A stretch of 64,000 nt of DNA from Parapristionchus giblindavisi. Taxonomy: Eukaryota > Nematoda > Chromadorea > Rhabditida > Diplogasteridae. Of the stretch, positions 1-11,814 are shown in pieces. The translations under genes and the position numbers were made by a program. The notes under the pieces were generated by a model. It searched no databases. It saw only the letters and a program-made list of their open reading frames with translations, and was not told the origin of the DNA. The stretch lies in assembly GCA_943737045.1 (NCBI GenBank), contig CALSFV010000046.1, positions 764,683-828,682 on the forward strand, given 5' to 3'. Numbering within the stretch: position 1 is the first letter of the stretch; each line of letters begins with the position of its first letter.

Positions 1-991
1 AAAATATTCGTTGTCTATTTATCACCAGTTTCAGTTCCTTCTTACTAATCATCTTATCATCTTGTTTATCATCTTGTTAATGCAACTTGTTCGCTTACAA
101 AAGTAAATGTCCTTAAGTAACTATGCTCCCATGAGAATAATATATTCATTTTTCTGGATTTCATATCTAGGTTCCCTTGCACGACATCTGTCCATCCCTT
201 ATGAACTAAGAAACCTTATCGGTTACGGTCACTTAAGGGTTAAGTAAATTTTGTTAGATTCAACGATGTACTAACTAGGGAATGGTTTCTTTGATGGTTG
301 AAATCACGGGGAGTGACCTACATAGTAATATTCAGCATGGTCGAATTAGTAAGAATCAACTTTCAAAAGCTGCGAATGATCGATTTTTAAACGAAACCCG
401 TCGCATATCCGCCGCACGAAAGACAGCCAAAAAGTTGCATTTTTAAAGTTTTTTTCACTTTTTGAACTCGAGTTCGATTCCCCCGACAGCATTTCATGTC
501 TGCATGGTAATTCAAGCAAAAAAATGCTGTTTCGGTGGAAATGAAGCCCAAAAAATCTTTTTTGGCTGTCTTTTGTGCGGCGGATATGCGACGGGTTTCG
601 TTTAAAAATCGATCATTCGCAGCTTTTGAAAGTTGATTCTTACTAATTCGACCATGCTGAATATTACTATGTAGGTCACTCCCCGTGATTTCAACCATCA
701 AAGAAACCATTCCCTAGTTAGTACATCGTTGAATCTAACAAAATTTACTTAACCCTTAAGTGACCGTAACCGATAAGGTTTCTTAGTTCATAAGGGATGG
801 ACAGATGTCGTGCAAGGGAACCTAGATATGAAATCCAGAAAAATGAATATATTATTCTCATGGGAGCATAGTTACTTAAGGACATTTACTTTTGTAAGCG
901 AACAAGTTGCATTAACAAGATGATAAACAAGATGATAAGATGATTAGTAAGAAGGAACTGAAACTGGTGATAAATAGACAACGAATATTTT
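1..991. repeat. Perfect 1-kb palindrome (foldback element)
   Basis: The first 434 bases are the reverse complement of about 558-991. I checked both ends base by base and found no mismatch (start AAAATATTCGTTGTC, end GACAACGAATATTTT). The unpaired loop, 435-557, contains AGTTCGATTCCCC, which resembles a tRNA T-loop/B-box. The short reading frames inside are symmetric by-products of the palindrome and are not called as genes. The left end is at the window edge, so the element may continue upstream and no target duplication can be judged. A degraded piece of the arm recurs at 3,518-3,619. Confidence 0.9.
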
Positions 992-1199
992 TCTAGGCAA
1001 CGTGCCAAATTCAAGCTTTAAAGTAATATTCTAAACAATTCTCCACAAACAGAAAAAATGTACTCCACGGTACACACGACCAGTTTATTGTTACATTTAT
1101 CATTTTTATGATAATTCAATCGGCACCCAAATAGGTTATGTTTTCTAACCTTAGGAATCGTATGTCTCCTAGTCCTAATTCAGCTCCTACAATGAGAGA

Positions 1200-1803
1200 G
1201 AGAAATGAATGGGCTATCTTTCTACAGGCGAAAGGAAAGAAGAAGAGAAGAACGAAGGGGATGAGATTGGGGAGGGGGGGGGGTCATGAAACGGGGACTT
1301 ACTTTTATATAATAAATAAAAATGAAAATTGTTCAAATGTAACCAAATTTCAGATTCAGGCTGTGGTCATGCATTGTTAGATACCCACCAAGTTTCATGC
1401 GATTTGCTCAGTCGGAAGTGCCCTTGCCACACTTTCCGCCAGAATGACGCCAATTGGCGCCCGATCGCCGCAAAACTCCGACCACACCACCAAGAGTAAC
1501 GCCGCGCCCGATTGTCGATCGCTGGATAGGTCGCCATTATTCTGGGCGCCTACAATATCGATTGATGACAGCGAATGTATGCCCAAGACAGTCACACAAC
1601 GGGAATTCGTGAAATGATCTTCGATCTTTAATCTTTGTAGTTACATCATCGATCAGAAACCTGATCTTTCTCCATCTTATCCATAACGTTCAAGAAGATC
1701 AGAGATTAAGGATGAAATTATATCGATCAAATATCAAGTGAAGGAGATCAAAGGACAATATGCGAAGATTAGAGATCAAAGATTTTCAAAAGATCAAAGA
1801 TCC
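1200..1803. repeat. Dispersed repeat R1, copy 1
   Basis: This 600-bp block recurs in the same orientation at 6,350-6,937 with few differences. Landmarks in both are TTTCTACAGGCGAAA, the GGCGCCCGATCGCC segment and a tail of GATCAAAGATCAAAG units. Just after copy 1 is AGGACTTCGTGTGCCTT (1,808), which also occurs at 56,084, so one edge of the family may lie there. No coding capacity is seen. It could be a non-autonomous transposon or a segment moved by one. Confidence 0.8.
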
Positions 1804-2467
1804 GCAGGACTTCGTGTGCCTTAAATAACGGGTTGTACCTTAACCTTTACATTTACTATTGAGGTCTTCGGTAATCAATGTTTTTGGTAAAATAAAAATC
1901 GTTATTCTTTCTGTAATATTAATTTCATTTGACAATTACTGTTCATTGTTACATTTAGTATTTTTTGTTAAATAAAACACAAAAAGTGCAAATTGTAAAT
2001 ATAACACTTTACAGGTCTTGGGTACTGTGCAGTACACTTTTCTCTGTGCACAGTGTTCCTCTATCTAATCGCTATCACTCAAACATCCCTTAATTTTCAT
2101 CAACATTTTCTATCGATTGTTGTAACGTGCAACTCGTGAACAAAATCTCGTAATTGCTTTGACTAAAAGCCTGAACAAAGAACCACTCTATTGGAATTGA
2201 AATGAAACGAGTGATATGAGAACAAGGGATGCAAATCAGACGAGATGGAAAACGAGTCTGAGACCCAATGAGCATAGAACTTTTCAATGAAAACCAACGT
2301 TTCGGAACCGAGATTTGGTAACCAAAGACTGCGTTCCGCACGAAAGGGTTCTATTACCGTATTTCCGAAGAATGGATTCTCAGATTAGAGTTCTGATTGA
2401 ATTAGTTTTCATTCACGAGTTACAGTTCGTACCGGCATCATAATAATATTATTATCTTAATATTCAG
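1804..2467. other. Intergenic, no gene recognised
   Basis: AT-rich DNA with only short reading frames that match nothing I know. The part from about 2,440 begins the left arm of the inverted duplication described below. Confidence 0.5.
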
Positions 2468-3480
2468 GGTGTTTCTCGTACGGAATTGTACAAACAACAA
2501 CGGAACATGTTTATAATTGTCTCTGCATGTACCATAAGCCATCTGCTCAAAGAAATACACCATGTTCAAAGTCATCGTAACTTGAAAAAAGCGAAAATAT
2601 TATTTATTTATTTATTTATTTATTTATTATGTCTTTCAGTTTTTTTCAGTTTTTGTGGTTCGTTGGGACTGTATTAGAAAACCATCCTTTCGTCGAAATG
2701 GTTATATCTTTGGTAAACAATTTTCGTGGTGTCGTAGACAATATCATACTATTACAGTATACTTATGTCAATGGTCTAGCAGTATATGGTGCTCCAATCG
2801 TATTGATAATATGCTCTCGACGAGTTCGTATACTACTGTTTAGAATGAAAAGTATAATGTCGACGTGCGCGAATAGTGGACTCGACTCATAATATTGTAT
2901 TTACTAGAACAACGCAATGACATTCTTGGAACTGACCTTTTGAAACTTGATATTCCGAAACTAAAACATTCTGGAACTCTTGATGATTTTCGTTCTTTTC
3001 TTGATACCACACGAGTTCCATAATGTCAAGTTCCAAAATATCGCTGTTCCTGAAACGCAATTCTAGAATGGGGTAGTGCTCAACGAAAAGACTTATCGTA
3101 GATTAAAAAAATCATGCACATCGATTAGTGTTCATCACTTCCTTCCTTCAGAAGCATCTCTGTGAGAACGGTCAGTTAGATACAAGAACGAATTTAATCG
3201 AACTTCTCAATTGAAGAAATTCTCAAACTCCCTAATGTCGTAGAAATGTTCAATGATATTACATATTATAGCAATACATGAAGAAATTACATGGTTTCGT
3301 CGCCAAAAATCCCCGCATTTTCACATTTACGTACATACCGATTAATTGAGATCAGTATCTGTAAAGTTGAAATAATGTCATGTTCATTTACACATTTACG
3401 TACATACTTCCCCGTTAAACTAATAATCTATCAACAATCAAAATGCAAGAATCGTGACTTTTAAGTAAAATTGAACAATG
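2440..3480. repeat. Inverted duplication, left arm, outer segment
   Basis: Reverse complement of about 24,370-25,380 with high identity. Examples are the chemoreceptor exons and CACATTTACGTACATACTTC (3,394) against its complement near 24,450. It continues, after a 4.9-kb interruption, at 8,345. Beyond gene A (2,893-3,480) I see no further gene. Confidence 0.85.
2468..2892 (+). pseudogene. 7TM chemoreceptor 3' fragment (gene A)
   Basis: Three consecutive 3' exons of a nematode chemoreceptor survive: 2,468-2,563, 2,650-2,712 and 2,758-2,892. They encode the same exons as gene B (24,755-25,334, minus) with few changes, including the last-TM motif YVNGLAVYGAPIVLII followed by CSRRVR. All exons upstream are missing, because homology to gene B stops at about 2,440. 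The donor after the first exon has changed from CAG|GT in gene B to CAT|GT, so splicing would also be weakened. An ATTT microsatellite lies in the intron at 2,605. It is the truncated outer end of the left duplication arm and is very unlikely to make a receptor. Confidence 0.85.
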
Positions 3481-3517
3481 AGTGAACAGTGATCACACTT
3501 AATCTCATCTCTCTCAT

Positions 3518-3619
3518 AGGTTCCCTTGCACGATATCTGTCAATCTCTTGTGACCTAAGGAACCGTATATTTTAAGGACTCTTTAGGGTTAAGTTAAGGT
3601 CGTTATATTCCACGGGGTA
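3518..3619 (+). repeat. Partial, diverged copy of the 1-991 palindrome arm
   Basis: AGGTTCCCTTGCACGATATC and the following 90 bases match about 168-290 of the window-start palindrome with scattered substitutions. It lies at the edge of the block that interrupts the left duplication arm. Confidence 0.7.
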
Positions 3620-3627
3620 CTATGTAT

Positions 3628-4398
3628 CAGGGATGGGCGAACATGATCGGACGAAAAAAAATTGAAAACGAAAAATTTTCGTTTCAAAACCTCGAAAAAA
3701 ATTCGAAAAATTCAGAAAAAAAAACGAAAAAAATTCAATTTTACTGTTAAAGTAATTTATAATGTTGAAATCGTTGAGCTCGAATGTCATTCTTTATTGG
3801 ATGCTTCCAGAAAACTTATTTAGGCAAAATATGGAACAATAATATGGAAATAATATGGAATAATATGGAAAGAAACAATAAGAAGCGTAAATTCGACACA
3901 ACTTGACCTCAAACGAAACTCATGAGAGGAATATTGACATTGAGAAAAATCAGAGATTCGAAAGAGTAATGAGAGAGGCGACTACGATTGTCGGTCGGGA
4001 TGGTTTCCGCAGTAGACAAAAATCTCCCCACTTCCATACTTCCAGGGAGGGAATTTTTTTCACATGAATTTTCCCTGCTAGGTGTTCGTGAATTTGGCTT
4101 GAAATTATATGGAAAAACAGTCGTCAGCGATTCAGAAAAGGGAAAATATAATAAGAACTCGATCATTTCTCGAGTGGAAAACATACAGTATGAAAAAAGT
4201 TTCTTTCGAAAATACCTTTTTTGTAGTTGAACTTCTCGTTTGCCCTATATTTCGTTGGTTTTGAACTTCCAGAATATCTAGTGTAAAACTCGAAAAATTT
4301 CCGAGAAAGACGAAAATTTTTCGATCGAACAATTTTTCGTCTGGGGGTCGAAAAAAACGAAAAAAACGAACACGAAAAATCTTTTTCGCCCATCCCTG
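3628..4398. mobile_element. hAT-type MITE, 771 bp, 8-bp target duplication
   Basis: Ends are inverted repeats starting CAGGGATGGGCGAA and ending TTCGCCCATCCCTG. The element is flanked by a perfect 8-bp direct repeat, CTATGTAT (3,620-3,627 and 4,399-4,406), which is diagnostic of hAT-superfamily insertion. The interior is rich in AAAATTTTCG-like runs and has no transposase, so it must be mobilised by an enzyme encoded elsewhere. Intact target duplications suggest it is fairly young. Confidence 0.92.
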
Positions 4399-4777
4399 CT
4401 ATGTATACCCTCACCTTAGAACGCCAAAGTGAGAGAGTAGTTAGAGACACGGTGAGAGTGTGTGCAAAAGTGAGAGAGCACGGAGAGAGAGAATGGTTGT
4501 TTCGTCAAAGTGGGATCGGCTGGTGTGATAAGGCGACGTTTGCGTGGGAAACGTCGCCAGTGCGTCGCACCCTGACTACACCCTCTTACCTGAGTATCAT
4601 TTGTTTTCAAGTAGAGTAGAAGGCGAGAAGAAGATTCTCGCCATTCTAGGCTTTTCCTAAATAGCTGTATCCCCGCCCTCCCTCCCATCTAGCGTTTTCC
4701 ACAAATCAGAAAGTAGAGATAACAGAAAGAAGAGATAAGAAAGAGAACGGACCTTAACTATCGATTGTTTTTCCCAG

Positions 4778-5759
4778 GTCCCTCCGGTGTCGAGCTAAGA
4801 GAAATAGCCACCGAGCTTCAGCACTCAGAGCCCGCTCTAAAGGACACACTGAATATGTGCCTGAAGTCAGCTAGAGCTCCCAGCACTCTGAGAGCGTATA
4901 GCTCGCACATGGACGCGCTGAGGTACAGTTCCCCATAATGATCATTCCTTACTTTCGTTCCTTTTTTTCTTACAGACGGTTCGCTGAAGAACGGAACATG
5001 GACCCTTCTTGTCCCCGCTCACTGATCTCGTTTCTGCTAAGGAAAATACAAGAGAATAGGGCCATCTCTTCCATCCAGGTCACTTCTTCAGCCTTTGCCT
5101 TCTTCCACGATAAGCCCCCTCCCACTCAATCTAGAATCCTTGATCTTATTCTCGAGTCTCAGAAAAGAGCTTCCCCCACCTCTCACTATCCTAAAGCATC
5201 CCGAGAGGAGGTAGACAAGCTGGTCTCCGTTGCCTTGCAAAACCCGTCCAATCTCATTTCGGTTCGAACTGCATTCGGAGCTTCTCTAGCGTTTGCTGCC
5301 TTGCTCAGGGTTTCCGAGCTTGTGGCTCTCTCATGGGACGATCTAGTCAAACAAGAAAACGATACCTGGGAAGTTTGGGTCAAGAAAGCCAAAAACGACC
5401 AATATTGCCAAGGAAAAGAGACTTTCATTTCTATCCCCTCGGGTTCACCCGGTTCCCTCCTCTTTTCCTCATACAAGACTTCTTGCCCCTCCTCCCCTTG
5501 GGTGCTCCCCTCTCTTTCCAACCCTTCCAATCATATCAGAGAAGACACATTCAGATGCAATTTGAAGTCACTCTGCTCCGCCGCGGGACTCCGCTCGATG
5601 ACGCCACACGAACTGCGAGGTGGTGGCGCTTCGGAATCTATCTCCAAAGGCGCCACTCTCGATCAGACAAGAAGACGAGGACGTTGGCGCTCACTACAAG
5701 GGATGGAACCGTATCTGGTTAGCTCACCCATCACCCAAGGGGGTTCACTCAACCTCTAA
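4778..5759 (+). CDS. Tyrosine recombinase of a YR-type transposon (partial)
   Basis: Two exons can be joined: 4,778-4,922 and 4,976-5,759 (53-nt intron, TTACAG acceptor). The first ends in a helical stretch (APSTLRAYSSHMDALR) typical of the core-binding domain of tyrosine recombinases. The second carries the catalytic domain: arginine I in ALLRVSELVALSW, the HxxR box in TPHELRGGGA, a tryptophan in GRWRSL and a candidate nucleophile tyrosine in GMEPYL near the C terminus. These are the strand-cutting residues of phage-integrase-fold enzymes of DIRS/PAT/Ngaro retroelements and Crypton DNA transposons. No reverse transcriptase or gag is visible within several kilobases, which favours a Crypton-like element, a solo remnant or a domesticated gene. 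The 5' exon(s) and start codon were not found. The frame is open through all catalytic residues, so it may be recently active. Confidence 0.85.
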
Positions 5760-6349
5760 ACTCACCTTGTTTTCCTCCCTGTTCCCCTCTTCTTCTACCC
5801 TCTCTTGTCATTCCTGATTCCCTCTCTCCGGTTCCTCTTGCGGGTCTTCCCCTCTTCTGCTTCTCTTTCTCCACACTTCCTTAGCCCTCAATACCCCTTT
5901 TTCCCTGGTTTCCCCTTTTTAGCCGTCTTCCACTACTTCTCTTTGCCTTTATTTTATCCTTCTTGTACCATTGCCCCTTTGACCCCACTCAATCATCATC
6001 CAATCTCTTGCGTAGTTCCTCTTTCTTGGTCTCTCATCATACTTGTTTTCCTCCTTTTTCTTGTCTTCATTGCTGTTATTGCTTTTACTTCACCAATCTT
6101 TCGTTGTATTAATTTATTCGTTCTAGTTCTTCTACATTAGTTGCTGTTGTCGTTTGTTGTTCAGTCGTTTTTCACTTTATTCGTTCTGCTCGCGGTTGAT
6201 AATCGACCTATCGATTATCGATCTGTGGTTGTCCCAGTCAGCCTTAAGGATAAAGCCGTTCATAGCCTTAAGGATAAAGCCGTTCCCACTTGACGAAACT
6301 TATATTATCACGACACTGTGTAGGGAAGAATGACCGGAACAGAAAAGTG
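5760..6349. other. Pyrimidine-rich flank of the recombinase element
   Basis: Downstream of the recombinase stop codon the plus strand is strongly C/T-rich, and apparent reading frames there are composition artefacts. At 6,240-6,284 the 22-base unit beginning AGCCTTAAGGATAAAG is tandemly duplicated. Confidence 0.5.
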
Positions 6350-6937
6350 ATAAAGGAATGGTCTCTCTTTCTACAGGCGAAAAAGAAAGAAGAAGAGGAG
6401 AAAGAAGGGGATGAGAGGGGGGAGAAGGGGGTCATGAAACGGTACTTACTTTTATATAATAAATAAAAATGAAAATTGTTCAAATCTAACCAAATTTCAG
6501 ATTCAGGCTGTTGTCATGCATTGTTAGATACCCACCAAGTTTCATGCGATTTGCACAGTCAAAAGTGCCCTGGCCACACTTTCCGCCAGAATGACGCCAA
6601 TTGGCGCCCGATCGCCGCAAAACTCCGACCACACCACCAAGAGTAACGCCGCGCCCGATTGTCGATCGCTGGATAGGTCGCCATTATTCTGGGCGCCTAC
6701 AATATCGGTTGATTTAATATTGGCCCAAGACAGTCACACAAAGGGAATTCGTGAAATGATCTTTGATTTGTAGTTTCATCTTCGATCATAAACCTGGTCT
6801 TTCTCCATCTTATCCATAACGTTCAAGAAGATAATAGATTAAGGATCAAATTATATCGAACAAATATCAAGTGAAGGAGATCAAAGAACAATATGCGAAG
6901 ATTAGAGATCAAAGATTTACAAAAGATCAAAGATCAC
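6350..6937. repeat. Dispersed repeat R1, copy 2
   Basis: Direct-orientation copy of 1,200-1,803, sharing the same internal landmarks and the GATCAAAG-rich tail. It differs by scattered substitutions and short indels. Confidence 0.8.
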
Positions 6938-7599
6938 GTTCCCCAGTTCAATGATCATTCTTTATAGATTCAGCTAATGTGTTATTTGCTATTATTTTGT
7001 TACTATTTATTTATTTTGTTATTTGTTACTATTTATTTTGTTATTTGTTACCAATGTTATATGTGTGTTGTATATCTATCATTTGTATTCACTATATGAT
7101 TATAATGAAGTCGCATTTTACAGTTCATTCCATTCCGAAGGTCTTACCCTTGTAATTTGAAATAAAATAAAATAAATATGAAGTGGTACCAATCCAAAGA
7201 TACTTGATAAAGTATTCTATTAGTGGATATATGAAATATATTACATAATAGGAAGTACTATGATCTGAAGTAGGTCTTGATTATTGGATTCAGACGGGGT
7301 GAGCGATTGTGCTAGATCAAGTCTAGTCCATCTACATATTTTTTTTCTTTCTGTATTATATGTCACCCTCGTTATTATTAATATAGGTATTTCACTTATG
7401 TAGAATACTGTCGAAATGACAGTCGACAGTTGCACAAAACAAATGTACTGTACTTTATATAGGCAAAAACAAATCATAGACGAACAGTAACCGATATTAT
7501 TTATGCTATCAAAATTCTTCGCTGTGAAGTATACCTTCCCTCTAGCCATTTTTTTATGTTTAAGCCTACATTTGGTCGATTATCCTGTTTTGCATTTCA
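6938..7599. other. Intergenic, no gene recognised
   Basis: AT-rich DNA with a short TTATTTGTTACTATT tandem (6,980-7,055). The minus-strand frame at 7,241-7,549 could hold a downstream exon of the decayed gene at 7,611-8,265, but nothing identifies it. Confidence 0.4.
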
Positions 7600-7610
7600 C
7601 ATTCCTATAG

Positions 7611-8265
7611 CTAGACGTGAAAACCTTCGTTCTTCTTTTTTTCTGTTGGGTGTTTCCTGACCAAATTAAATTGTGTTACTTGTTCGACCACCCTATTACA
7701 TAGCACCCCAATCATTAAAGCTAAATTGATTTCCAAAAAAATAAGCAGGGTAGCTAGAAAAATGAAAATGTGCTGAATTGAGTCAGCATCGACAAAAAGT
7801 TGTTCCTCTGGAGGTTTATCAGGTTTGCAGAACTTCATCCTGATCTTGCCTAGTAGTCGAATAGTTGACGATGATTCTGTACCATTCTTATCCTGAACAA
7901 ACTCACACTTAATGACCATCTATGGTATGGAATGACGAACCCTAAATGTGATGGCGAGAAGCATTTTGGGATTTGGAGCATCACTCCATGCATCAAATTC
8001 AGGTGGACGATGCCATGTAAGAGATAGGCGAGATTGACCTCGACCATCTGTGTGTGTGTGTACTTTTGAAAAATGTAAATGCGAATGCTAACATACGGTA
8101 ACGTTGTTCCCTTCAACACTCTTCACATTAAAATACAATTGTCTCTCAGAAATATCGCAGAGGACAAGCTGAACTCTGGTCTCCTCGAAGAGACAGGGCA
8201 GAAATTGATGTTTATGACGCTTAAAGTTCGTCGAAGGAAGATGAAGAGTATAAAGAGTTCTTATT
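7611..8265 (-). pseudogene. Unidentified decayed membrane-protein gene fragment
   Basis: Three adjacent minus-strand blocks look like real coding sequence. About 8,249-8,130 reads HKHQFLPCLFEETRVQL and onward. About 8,065-7,922 contains RPPEFDAWSDAPNPKMLL. From 7,919 down it reads MVIKCEFVQDKNGTES, then CKPDKPPEEQLFVDADS, and ends in a clear membrane span (IFIFLATLLIFLEINLALMI). The second and third blocks are in the same frame but separated by a single TAG stop, with no room for an intron. This suggests an extracellular domain followed by one TM helix, broken by a nonsense mutation. I do not recognise the family. It lies inside the block that interrupts the left duplication arm and has no partner in the right arm. 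Confidence 0.45.
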
Positions 8266-9485
8266 TATGCTAATTTGTTAATGTCCACTTCAATGATTAC
8301 TGTACGAAGGTGTCTCCAATTTGGTACGAAGGTGTCTAGCATTTAGATAAGGTAGATCAAAGCTATTCATTTATAATATATACCATCATCTGTTTTGTCA
8401 TCTATAGCGTAGTGGTAAGAGTCTATTCCAGGGATTCCATGTAGGTTCAGGCATTATCCTACCACTTTTGCCTATTATTAACATTTGATTGGGTCGAGCT
8501 CTACTATCACCCCTTGACAAATGGCGACGCTCTACCACTTGTTGTCTGCATAGGTTCGGCCTATAGCGAATGACTCGCGAATTTTATTTTTGTTGCATTT
8601 ATCGATTTGAATAAAGCTTTAGATTCACTGCTTCAAAATTTTGTGCCACTGTGATGCAAAATGTGGGTGTTAATATATACTCTAAGATGTTCGATTTGTC
8701 GGAACTTATAAACGAAACAGTGAAAAAGGCAGAAAGCTTGTACTTGTTTCATTCTTCGACCTTTCAAAGTTGATCTATGATCTTTACCTTGTCACTTTGA
8801 ACAATTCAAACATTCATTCTCTCTGTCCAGCCTATTCCTTTCTTCAATCAATCAATTACACGCAAGTCTCTAGACAGAGGAGAAATGACCTACACAAGAG
8901 TGAGGTTTTTTCATATCTTTCACTCATCTTATCACTTCCTTTCCTAGTCTAGAACATTCTCTTCACTGTTTATCATCATTCTTCATTCTCATCGCTTAGT
9001 CCCATCTCCCGACAGGATATTTGTTATCTTTCCTTTATCACTATCATATGATCGGTTCTGGTCAAAGTAAAGCTTGACTTTTCTAGAGTACTTTCTCGAT
9101 ATTTTTTCTGATCAATCTCGAAATCTTCATTACGTGAAAACGTTTCCTCATAGGCCTGCCTCCATTTCATTTAGTAGTCATATTTCGGTTTTCTCCCATC
9201 CATCCTCTTCCAGACTATATGTCTCTTGTTCTTTATCATTCTCTTTGTCTGATCTTGTCTAGATCTTCTATTGTATTGTCATTTTTCACTATTATATACT
9301 ACATGTCTTCCCTCTAGCAGTTTTCGTTGGTCATATCTCACTTTCATCTTTTACCCCGTTCGTAATTAATCTTTGATATATGTATTCCGCATCATTCGTT
9401 TTCTTCTTCTTTAGTTTCTCCTATTCCTCCTTCTCTATCTCTCTAATACTCCAGTCTTATACTTTACTTTATGTCTTGTTATGTA

Positions 9486-9620
9486 CTAGGTCGGATGAGA
9501 ACTGATGAATGAAAACCGACAGATGACAACTATTTACATAAGAGACGATAATGAATAGACAAATGTTTTTGAATAGTTAGCATTTAGTCTGTTCTCATTA
9601 ATTGATTCTTCTCCGACCTA
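9486..9620. mobile_element. CTAGGTCG-family MITE
   Basis: Terminal inverted repeats CTAGGTCGGATGAGAACTGA and TTCTCCGACCTA enclose 135 bp. The same family occurs at 22,962-23,100 (mirror copy in the right arm), 32,742-32,967 and 41,315-41,452. No target duplication is clear. Confidence 0.75.
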
Positions 9621-9715
9621 ATCCTTCTTTTCGCGTTGTATCTAACTGTTTTTGTTGCATTTCTCAACCTTCTCTCAACTTCGTTCATACTCTTCTTAAC
9701 GGTCTATGATAATTC

Positions 9716-9788
9716 AGAGGCCGTATCCATGAAGCTTTACAAAGTCATTATGGCATCTCTTACATATTACGCAATGGATACGGTCTCA
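9716..9788. mobile_element. GAGGCCGTATCCATG-family MITE, short copy
   Basis: Inverted ends GAGGCCGTATCCATGAAG and CAATGGATACGGTCTCAG, about 73 bp. A mirror copy is at 22,458-22,530. The larger elements at 13,933-14,080 and 17,913-18,062 share the terminal sequence. Confidence 0.65.
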
Positions 9789-11814
9789 GACGATGTGCAC
9801 AATGTGCCCTTCCTATCCTACTTTGTGGTCTCTCCACGCTGTCGATGACTTCTGTCACTGGTCTTTGTCATACGAGACAATGGTCACAATTTATTTATGT
9901 AATCCTTTAAATAACTTCAAATCCATTTCAGGGCGAGTTCTCGTTTCTTCGAATGTCTTCAGATGTCGTCCTATACTCTTCGACTAAGACGACGTCGTAT
10001 CTTCGGATCTCATCGACTAGGAAGACGCCGATTAATGAGGTATCGTACTTAATATGTTTCACTCTTTAAAGTCATTGAACGTATGCTAATTTCGCATTCG
10101 TCAGGTAAACCCATTCATCGGCGATCAAGTTCGTCGAGAAGCCTACCGTCAGCGTCGTAGATGACGTCACAAGGATTTCGGCGGACCCTGAATAAGTTTG
10201 ATTTGAACTCTTCAAGGTTCGACCTTCCATTGTATTCTCTTTTCTGTTATGTGATGTTCAAAAGTCGCGGAAAGATTTCAAAGGGTCCATAAAAAGGATT
10301 TTGTTCCTCTTCCCTTTTCATGACTATTTAACAGAACATCATGTTGAATATGCTTCACCTTCTATTGAACTCCTTCATCTTTCCTGTCTTTTCTTTTACT
10401 AACGCCCTCTTCAACGTTCTCTCGTTGACAGAAACCGATCATTGTTCAAGTTGAAGAGATCGTTGACAAAGCTCAAATCGTTCAATTTATGGTCATTTAT
10501 CATTTCCAGGTCTAACAACATCTTCAGAATGTCTTCGTACTCGTCGATGATGATCTACTCGAAGATGCTCTTCAGAAATGGGACGTCGTAGCAGTTCTCC
10601 GTTTAATCTCCCTTCTACCGCCTTTCATCGAGTCCAGCTGTTGCATATAAAGATAGAATAAAGATTTTGGGGTTAATAGTATCTGCGATCGGTGTCCAAG
10701 CCCGCAAAGTAAAGTGGGCGGAATCAATATCGTTATATAAGTATAGTCCAGGAGAAAGGGGCGGAGCTGTGCATCGGTATAAAAGTAGAGGAGTGAATTT
10801 AATTTGAATATGCATGTAGAGTTTTAACATTACTAACAGTTCAGCTATTCTTCCCTACCAAAATTCTTATAAATAATCTTAAATGCTGTCTATGTAGCGG
10901 TATTTGTATTCAATGTATTCAATGTTTGTATTCAATGATTATCAATGTTTATACATGCAGACACAGAAAGAGTACATGCAAAAATCAGTAACGGTTGATT
11001 ACGGCAAGATGTCAAACTGAAGCATGTCAAAGGTGAAGCATGCGTGACAAACATCGTTACAAAAGACACGAAAAAGAAAATAATTATGTTGATATCAATT
11101 GTGGTGGAAAAATAGAGTAGTCATATAGTGTTTCCATTTTGTGTAGAGAGCGAACAAACTATTTATCTCAAAATAAACTTACTTTACTTTAGTCTCCGTG
11201 ATGGGCCGATCCTGCTTCTCCTTCGGCGATTCTCTCATAACAAAAATATGTAGTAGTTTGCTTCAGCCTCTTCACTCACTCTGAAACACTCTACAAATAC
11301 ACCCATATTCGATTTTATTAATTGTAGCTTTTCATCCAGTATTCTTATCACGGCGTCTTATCACATCCTTTTAAAAAGTTGACATGTCGATTTAAAAAAA
11401 AATTGTGGAAAAAGATCAAAGATCAAGATACAAAGATCAAAGATCAACGGCCAATTTGCTTCAATGTCAGCAGAAATAAGAAATAATATATGCGAAAATA
11501 AAGAGTTTATTTAGAGCCATACATTTGTTTAGTTGATAAAGCTGAATATGATGATCATACAAATAATTATGATGACCTGCTAATACATATATTTATCAAA
11601 ATGCTCATTGTCAGCATAAAAAGAGCGATCGTTTTATTAAAAAAAAAATTATTTTCGAGATTTTGTGACGTTTTAAATTAGCAGTTAATAACAGTATGAT
11701 CATGGTAGATTCTGTATTGTAATATCTCTGTTAGTTCTCGACTATCGAATACTTATAATTGCAAACGTTATGGTTAGGTTCCAAAGTGCATTATTGTTTT
11801 AAAATGTTTATGGT

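Noticed and set aside
5186..5530. Minus-strand frame opposite the recombinase
   Set aside because: Antisense shadow of the recombinase exon.
10615..10830. 71-codon frame identical in both arms (also 21,580-21,795)
   Set aside because: Same explanation: mirror duplication, no family features.
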